Shown in pieces: positions 58,236-64,000 of a DNA stretch of 64,000 bases (within the stretch, counting starts at the first letter, position 1; each line of letters opens with the position of its first letter). The notes under the pieces were generated by a model. That model did no database searches, had not been told where the DNA came from, and saw nothing but the letters and a program-made list of their open reading frames with translations. Where the stretch lies: positions 114,440 to 178,439 of the forward strand of contig NZ_JAAHGH010000004.1 in the NCBI RefSeq assembly GCF_010672525.1. The letters are read 5' to 3'. Origin of the DNA: Okeania sp. SIO2B3 (GTDB lineage Bacteria > Cyanobacteriota > Cyanobacteriia > Cyanobacteriales > Microcoleaceae). Made by a program: the position numbers and the translations under genes.

Positions 58236-61154
58236 TTACTTCACAAAAATATCTGACATTAACTGTTGCCAAATATCCGAATTTGTTAAAGCATAAGCAT
58301 CAAATTCATAACCATATTGTTGATAAAGACTATTAAAACTATCAATCCAATGATAAATAGTTTCTGTCATAGATAAAGGAGTATATTTTACAGCTTGTCG
58401 TAGATATTTACTCATCTCAACTAAATTCTCATTTCGATGTGCCTGCCATGCTAACCAACTCAAAGTATAATAACGAGATTTTCCCTCTAATTTACGAAGA
58501 GATACTGATAAATTTGGTCTGCTAAAAAAGTCATCTAAAACAGACATCATACTAACAGCTTGGTGAGTAGATTTTCTAGTAGCATTCCGATGATGTTGAC
58601 GATAACAATAAGTAACTTTTGGCAACCAAACTGCCTCACAACCATTTACAGATAAACGCAATACTAAATCTATATCTTCTCCATGATGCCAACGAGTATC
58701 AAAACCTCCCGCACTTTTTATCCAACTCCGACGAAACATCATAGAAATAGTTACAGGTTTCCAAACTACCCAAGTTTCTAAATTTAATTCTAGGGAGTTA
58801 TGCCATAATTCTATATCGGAAATTTTTTCCCCTTTTTCATTAACTAAACGCCACCCACTATGCACGATACCAAGAGAAGGACGAGTATCAAAAATAGCTA
58901 CCTGTTTTGCCAGTTTATCTGGTAGAAAAAAGTCATCAGCATCCAGAAAAGCAATAAATTCTCCCCCTGCCATTTCTAAACCTAAATTTCGGGCGTGGGA
59001 TACTCCTTTATTCTCTTGATAAACATAGCGAATTTTATCTAAATAAGGTTCTAAAACTTCGCGAGTATTATCAGTAGAACCATCATCAATTACGATTATT
59101 TCATAAGAGGTATAAGTCTGATTAAAAACACTGGCGATCGCTTCTAGTATATAGTGGGCATTATTATAGGTGGCAATAATTACACTGACTCTTGGTACTA
59201 CTGGATTAAAAATATTACTAATTAATTTTTTCCACTCTGGTAATTGACTAAAATTATAGGCATTAAATTGATTTCCTTCTTGACGAGCAAGTTTGCTAAA
59301 TAATTCTATCCAAGTACAAATTGCTTCGGTAGTAGAGGCGGAAGTATAAGTTAAAGATTTTTGCAAATAAGCAGCCATTTCGAAAAAGTTACCTGCCTGA
59401 TATAAGCGCCAAGAATTCCAAAGTAGGGAGCGATATTTTACTTGATTTTCTATTTGACTTATTGAGGCAGGTAAATTAGGTTTGCTAAAAAAATCATCTA
59501 ATAATTTTTCCAATTCTTGAGTAATTTTTTGTCGATTTTCTAATCCAGAAACACTACTATTACGCTGTCGATAACAGACACAAACTCTCGGTAACCAAGT
59601 AGCTTTTCCTCCAGTTAAAGCCAAGCGCAAAACTATTTCTAAATCCTCAATACCAAAATATCTTTGGTCAAACCCACCATTAAGCTTTAACCACTCACTT
59701 CTAAACATCATTGCACTAGGCAAAGTTGCTTGCCAGATTAACCAATTTTCTAAGTCTAATTCTGCACCATTTTCCCAAGGTTTTATATCTTTAATAATAC
59801 TACCTTTTTCATCAACAAATCTCCAACCACTTTGCACCATAGTTAAAGTAGAATCTTCTGCAAAACATCCTACTTGTTCGGCTAATTTTTCGGGTAGAAA
59901 AAAGTCATCGGCATCTAGAAAGGCAATATATTTTCCCTGAGCTATTTCTATGCCATGATTCCGCGCTTTTGATGGTCCTTGATTTTCTTGATATACATAT
60001 TTAATTTGATTTAGGTAGGGTTCTAAAACTTGATAAGTCTTATCGGTAGAACCATCATCAATAATAATAATTTCATAAATGGTATAAGTTTGAGTCAGGA
60101 TACTTTTAATAGCTATGAGAATATAATCAGCATTATTATAGGTAGGAATAATAACACTAACCATTGGTAAGCCATTAGGGATAACTTTAGTTATTAATTT
60201 TTGCCATTCTGGTAATTGATGCAAAAATACAGAATTAAAATCATAGTTTTCTAGAGCAGCATAATATTGAAAATAATAGAGCCAATTACAGATAGTTTTA
60301 AGGACAGAAAAAGAGGAAAATTTTAAAGACTTATATAAATAATCAGCCATTTCAGCGAAGTAGCTAGATTTATATAAACACCAACAATTCCAAATTAGAG
60401 AACCGTAGCGTAACTCCTTTTCTAACTGTTGAATTTTTGGGGGAAGATTGGTGTTAGAAAAAAGTTCATCTAAAATTTTTTCTTCTACTGCTATTTGAGC
60501 AAGTAAATTTCTAGTCATATTACTGCTATGTTGACGATAACATACAGCTACTTTAGGAAACCAAGCGGCTTGGCAACCTGCTAAAGCTAATCGAATGACA
60601 ATATCAAAATCTTCTAATCTGCGTAATTGTTCATTAAAGCCACCTACTTTTTCTAACCATTCTTTGCGAAACATCATCCCACTAGGGTTAGTAGTTTTCC
60701 ATTTTAACCAACTTACTAAATCTAATTCTGGAGATTTATGCCAAGGTTCAAGATCTTGAATTTTTTCTCCTTTTTCATTGACAACTCGCCACCCACTTTG
60801 TACTAAACCAATATTTGGTTGAGCATCAAAAATAGCAACTTGTTCTGTCAGTTTATAAGGTAGAAATAAATCGTCAGCATCAAGGAGAGCAATTAATTCT
60901 CCTTTTGCCAATTTAATGCCACGGTTACGAGTTGCAGATAATCCTTTATTTTCTTGATAAAAATAGCGAATTTTTGTCATGTATGGTTGTAATACTTGAC
61001 AGGTATTATCTGTAGACCCGTCGTCTATAACAATAATTTCATAGTTAGTATAGGTTTGTTTAAATACACTTTCTATTGCTTGGGCAATGTAGAGTTCACA
61101 ATTATATACTGGGATAATTACACTTACTTTTGGAGTTAGAAATACTTGGGACAT
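58236..61154 (-). CDS. Glycosyltransferase with three tandem GT2 domains
   Basis: 972 residues made of three repeats of about 320 residues. Each has a GT-A fold GT2 domain: VSVIIPVYN near 10, VSVIIPTYN near 330 and VSVIIATYN near 650. Each has an 'IDDGSTD' motif, a DXD-type metal site (LDADDLFLP, LDADDFFLP, LDADDFFLP) and a RHG/RNLG region, followed by a helical C-terminal part of about 100 residues. Such enzymes add sugars from nucleotide-sugar donors to polysaccharide or lipid. No membrane segment is seen. ATG start. The neighbouring TPR gene at 62361 suggests a surface-polysaccharide locus. Confidence 0.9.
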   Translation of the reverse strand: MSQVFLTPKVSVIIPVYNCELYIAQAIESVFKQTYTNYEIIVIDDGSTDNTCQVLQPYMTKIRYFYQENKGLSATRNRGIKLAKGELIALLDADDLFLPYKLTEQVAIFDAQPNIGLVQSGWRVVNEKGEKIQDLEPWHKSPELDLVSWLKWKTTNPSGMMFRKEWLEKVGGFNEQLRRLEDFDIVIRLALAGCQAAWFPKVAVCYRQHSSNMTRNLLAQIAVEEKILDELFSNTNLPPKIQQLEKELRYGSLIWNCWCLYKSSYFAEMADYLYKSLKFSSFSVLKTICNWLYYFQYYAALENYDFNSVFLHQLPEWQKLITKVIPNGLPMVSVIIPTYNNADYILIAIKSILTQTYTIYEIIIIDDGSTDKTYQVLEPYLNQIKYVYQENQGPSKARNHGIEIAQGKYIAFLDADDFFLPEKLAEQVGCFAEDSTLTMVQSGWRFVDEKGSIIKDIKPWENGAELDLENWLIWQATLPSAMMFRSEWLKLNGGFDQRYFGIEDLEIVLRLALTGGKATWLPRVCVCYRQRNSSVSGLENRQKITQELEKLLDDFFSKPNLPASISQIENQVKYRSLLWNSWRLYQAGNFFEMAAYLQKSLTYTSASTTEAICTWIELFSKLARQEGNQFNAYNFSQLPEWKKLISNIFNPVVPRVSVIIATYNNAHYILEAIASVFNQTYTSYEIIVIDDGSTDNTREVLEPYLDKIRYVYQENKGVSHARNLGLEMAGGEFIAFLDADDFFLPDKLAKQVAIFDTRPSLGIVHSGWRLVNEKGEKISDIELWHNSLELNLETWVVWKPVTISMMFRRSWIKSAGGFDTRWHHGEDIDLVLRLSVNGCEAVWLPKVTYCYRQHHRNATRKSTHQAVSMMSVLDDFFSRPNLSVSLRKLEGKSRYYTLSWLAWQAHRNENLVEMSKYLRQAVKYTPLSMTETIYHWIDSFNSLYQQYGYEFDAYALTNSDIWQQLMSDIFVK

Positions 61155-61187
61155 TATAGTTATTAATTTTGAAGTTTGTGGGATAAT

Positions 61188-61312
61188 TTTAACGAAGTCA
61201 GAAGTCAGAAGTCAGAAGTTATTTTTGTAACGGGGATTTGAGCAACCCTCCAAAAAAATTTTGCCTTAAAAGGCGGGGTTTTATACCCAATTATTTTGAT
61301 AAAAGTCTATAA
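61188..61312. repeat. Family J repeat, copy 2
   Basis: Reverse-oriented match to 11170-11326: GAAGTCAGAAGTCAGAAGTC, then a GCCTTAAAAGGCGGGG hairpin and CAATTATTTTGATAAAA. It sits just upstream of the glycosyltransferase start and so could include its promoter. Confidence 0.6.
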
Positions 61313-61334
61313 AAAGTTCTACTCTAAAAAGAAA

Positions 61335-62317
61335 CTCGAATAACTATTTATTCCACGAAAAATTAGGTTATGCCCTGAAACAAGTAAATGTATCTTATCT
61401 TCCCAAAATTATCGGGGTATATAGGAAAAATGTCTATTTTCAAGAAATACCAGACTATTTAAAATTATCTTGGGAAACAATGAAAATTAATTTGAGAATA
61501 GCTAATGTTATTAGACATCTCCGATCATATAATGTTTCTCAACCTAATCAGATAGACTTATACTTATTTATCTTCTATTTCCTATTCCCTATTCCCTATT
61601 CCCTGTTACCTCTGATAGGAAAAATATCTATTTTCAAGAAATACCAGACTATTTAAAATTATCTTGGGAAACAATGAAAATTAATTGGGGAATAGCTGAT
61701 GTTATTAGACATCTCCAATCATATAACGTTTATCAACCTAATGAGGTAGACCTATACTTATTTCTCTTCTATTCTCTATTCCCTCTGGGTATATAAAAAA
61801 AATGTCTATTTTCAGGAAATGCCAGACTATTTAAAATTATCTTGGGAAACAATGAAAATTAATTGGGAAATAGCCGATGTTATTAGACATCTCCGATCGT
61901 ATAACGTTTATCAACCTAATGAGGTAGACCTATACTTATTTATCTTTTATTGGTACTTAGACATTTTTTGGTAGGAAAAATGCGTCAAAGTCAGTCTAGA
62001 CAATGGAATTACGTCAAAGCCTTAAAAATGGCTAGAACTCTTGGTAACTCAGGATTTATGCCTTTTCGACGTAAAAGCCTCTGCACATCTATATTTGAGC
62101 CTATTTTCTGCCTTGATTTTGTGTAAGTCCCATTATTCTCTATTCCCTGTTCCCTCTGATAAAAAAAATATCTATTTTCAAGAAATACCAGACTATTTGA
62201 AATTATCTTGGGAAACAATGAAAATTAATTGAGAAATAGCCGATGTTATTAGACATCTCTGATCATATAGGATTTCTCAACCTCATGAGGTATGCCTATA
62301 CTTATTTATCTTCTATT
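61335..62317. repeat. Four copies of a 150-bp sequence in a degenerate gene-like region
   Basis: A block starting TCTATTTTCAAGAAATACC and ending with TATACTTATTTATCTTC occurs at about 61431-61580, 61626-61775, 61804-61953 and 62168-62317. Each can be read as YFQEIPDYLKLSWETMKIN, then a stretch with VIRHL and YNV. In the first copy the frame extends 5' through NYLFHEKLGYALKQVNVSYL, so the source may be a coding sequence that was duplicated after it lost its ends. Stops and frame changes separate the copies. No family recognised. Confidence 0.6.
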
Positions 62318-62360
62318 CCCTATTCCCTGTTCCCTAAAAATGAAGTTAGTTTATACATAA

Positions 62361-64000
62361 ATGAAAATGAAAAAACAACAGGAAAATTCACTATATGAAT
62401 TAAATAAAAAAGCAGAAATATATTTAGCCCAAGGAAAATTAGAAGAGGCAATAGAAGCTGGTAAACAGGCATTAGAAATAGTGCCATATTTTCCACCCAT
62501 CTATAAAACATTGGGAAATATTTTCCACAAAATGGGTGAAATAGACAAAGCAAAAGAGTGGTATCTCAAAGCAATAAATCAACAGCCAGAATGGGCGGAA
62601 GTTCATGCAAATTTTGGCAGCTTATATGCCCAACAACAACAATGGCAATTAGCAATAAAATCTTACCAAGAAGCCATCGGAATCAAACCAAATGTACCAG
62701 GTTTTTATCGTAATTTAGGAAAAATCTGGCAACAAATAGGAAAAATAGAATTAGCAAGAGTTTGTCAGGAACAAGCATTAAATTTAGAAGCTCAATATCC
62801 CAAAGCCTCACAATATTTGAAAAAGGGAAAAAGTTTGCTAGAAAATGGGGAAATAGAATCAGCGATCGCTCATTTCCAGCAAGCTATAAAATTCAATCCA
62901 TCTTTGGCAAATGCCTATCAAAAATTAGGGGATGCTTTAGTTGAAAAAAAAGAATTACATCCAGCAATTAAATCTTATCAACAAGCAATAGAACTGAAGC
63001 CAGACTTGTGGATAGCTCATCATAAACTAGGAAAAGTATTTCAAGAAATAGGAGAGCTAGATACAGCTATTATAGAATTTAAACTTGCTATAAAACTCAA
63101 CCAAAATTCTCCTTTGTCTTACAAAAAATTAGGTGAAATTCTAGAAAACCAAAAAAAATTAGACGCTGCAAGACACTATTATCAAAAAGCGATAGAAATT
63201 CAGCCAGATGCTTGGAATATTCACCGCAAATTAAATCAGATTATGCTGAAGCAAGGAAAATTAAAACAAGCCATTATAGCTTGTAAAGTTGTTATAAAAC
63301 TCAATCAAAAGTTATCTTGGCCTTATAAATTAATGGGAGACATTTATCAACAAAATCAAGAATGGGATGAAGCAGCTTTAGCTTATTCTAGTGCCTTAAA
63401 ACTTGCCACAAATCAAGATACACTCCACAAAAAATTAGGGGATGTTTTACAGAAAAAAGGCTTGATAGAAGAAGCGATCGCCAGTTACAAAAAAGCCATA
63501 AAAATCAATCCCAATTCTTGTTGGTATTATGGAGCATTAGGAGATGCTTATGTTCAACAGCAAAAGTTTTCTGAAGCAATACCTTATTTAATCCAAGCTC
63601 TGAAATTGAGACCAGATTATGATGAAGTGCATAAAAATATAGAATATATTCTCACAAAACAAGGTCGTCAAGATGCAGCTAGTATTTGGTCTCTTGAAGA
63701 AAAATTACCCCTAGATTGGCTAGAAAAATTTTTTAAATTAACAGGAGACTGGGAAATTATATCTAGTTCATTAGAAAGTAATATTATTCAGATAAAAATC
63801 TATCCAGAAATGCCAGTAACTTTCTTCGTATCTCAAACAATAGATGCCAAACTTCATCCCAGTTTTCAAGAAAAAAAACTTAAATTAGTAGAAGCATTTA
63901 TAGCAATAATACCAGAAGGAAGAGGTTGTGTAAAATTAGGAACAACTGCAGTTATTAGCTCAGATAATAAATTAGTATCAGACGTTTCTACAGGTTGTGC
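62361..64000 (+). CDS. TPR protein, likely TPR plus glycosyltransferase 61-type domain, partial
   Basis: Open from the ATG at 62361 to the end of the window, at least 546 codons. Residues 1-430 are about eleven tetratricopeptide repeats (pattern AxxxYxxAIxLxPxxxxxY). After about 450 there is a non-TPR region with an EGRGC motif and ATG-like 'ISSDNKLVSDVSTGC', typical of the start of the DUF563/GT61 glycosyltransferase domain of cyanobacterial TPR proteins. The call for that part is tentative because the domain is cut by the window end. It is divergent from the triple-GT2 gene, in line with a glycan assembly locus. Confidence 0.75.
   Translation, partial: MKMKKQQENSLYELNKKAEIYLAQGKLEEAIEAGKQALEIVPYFPPIYKTLGNIFHKMGEIDKAKEWYLKAINQQPEWAEVHANFGSLYAQQQQWQLAIKSYQEAIGIKPNVPGFYRNLGKIWQQIGKIELARVCQEQALNLEAQYPKASQYLKKGKSLLENGEIESAIAHFQQAIKFNPSLANAYQKLGDALVEKKELHPAIKSYQQAIELKPDLWIAHHKLGKVFQEIGELDTAIIEFKLAIKLNQNSPLSYKKLGEILENQKKLDAARHYYQKAIEIQPDAWNIHRKLNQIMLKQGKLKQAIIACKVVIKLNQKLSWPYKLMGDIYQQNQEWDEAALAYSSALKLATNQDTLHKKLGDVLQKKGLIEEAIASYKKAIKINPNSCWYYGALGDAYVQQQKFSEAIPYLIQALKLRPDYDEVHKNIEYILTKQGRQDAASIWSLEEKLPLDWLEKFFKLTGDWEIISSSLESNIIQIKIYPEMPVTFFVSQTIDAKLHPSFQEKKLKLVEAFIAIIPEGRGCVKLGTTAVISSDNKLVSDVSTGC

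Overview
The window reads as a chromosomal piece of a filamentous, low-GC cyanobacterium of the Trichodesmium/Okeania/Oscillatoria type. The evidence is cyanobacteria-specific genes (rpaA, pipX-pipY, curT-like CAAD protein, photosystem II S4 protein, sepF next to proC, xisH/xisI), many GCGATCGC (HIP1) octamers, and low coding density. By my count only about 64% of the 64 kb is convincingly coding. The organism name is an inference; no rRNA or tRNA gene was found.

Layout: 0-8 kb has a tnpB remnant, a GerMN-domain protein inside inverted repeats, proS, a LuxR-type regulator, a rhodanese and a NUDIX hydrolase. 8-15 kb has a secreted protein-arginine-deiminase-like protein whose catalytic cysteine is replaced by Asp, then rpaA and three poorly known proteins. 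15.4-18 kb is almost empty. 18-31 kb has aroA, a CurT-like protein, a copper P-type ATPase, a broken ABC ATPase, a VIT/VWA protein and a membrane coiled-coil protein. 31.6-36.2 kb is an island: a KAP P-loop NTPase whose C-terminal GUN4 domain is split by a membrane segment, flanked by decayed xisI and xisH/xisI genes. 36-50 kb is mostly core metabolism: PSII S4 protein, serA, prmA, der, an EcfT-like protein, pipX, pipY, sepF and proC. 50-64 kb has an SDR protein, an interrupted pentapeptide gene, uvrC, a large pentapeptide-repeat protein, a triple-domain glycosyltransferase and the start of a TPR protein, probably a polysaccharide locus.

The most striking non-coding content is short, gene-less mobile-looking repeats with terminal inverted repeats (TIRs). 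Family A has a TATCATGTCCGG TIR and a 3-bp TAA/TTA target duplication at six sites. Family B has a GGGTGCATCTCA TIR and an 8-bp duplication. Family C has an AGGGYTTGC TIR and a 4-bp duplication. Other families lack a clear duplication. They nest in one another, have broken or shortened genes (ABC ATPase, pentapeptide gene), and often carry tandem repeats. Nearly all simple tandem repeats here have a 7-bp period although their units differ in sequence.

The best candidates for something undescribed are the KAP-NTPase protein with the membrane-split GUN4 domain, the cysteine-less secreted PAD homologue, and the nested miniature-element community.
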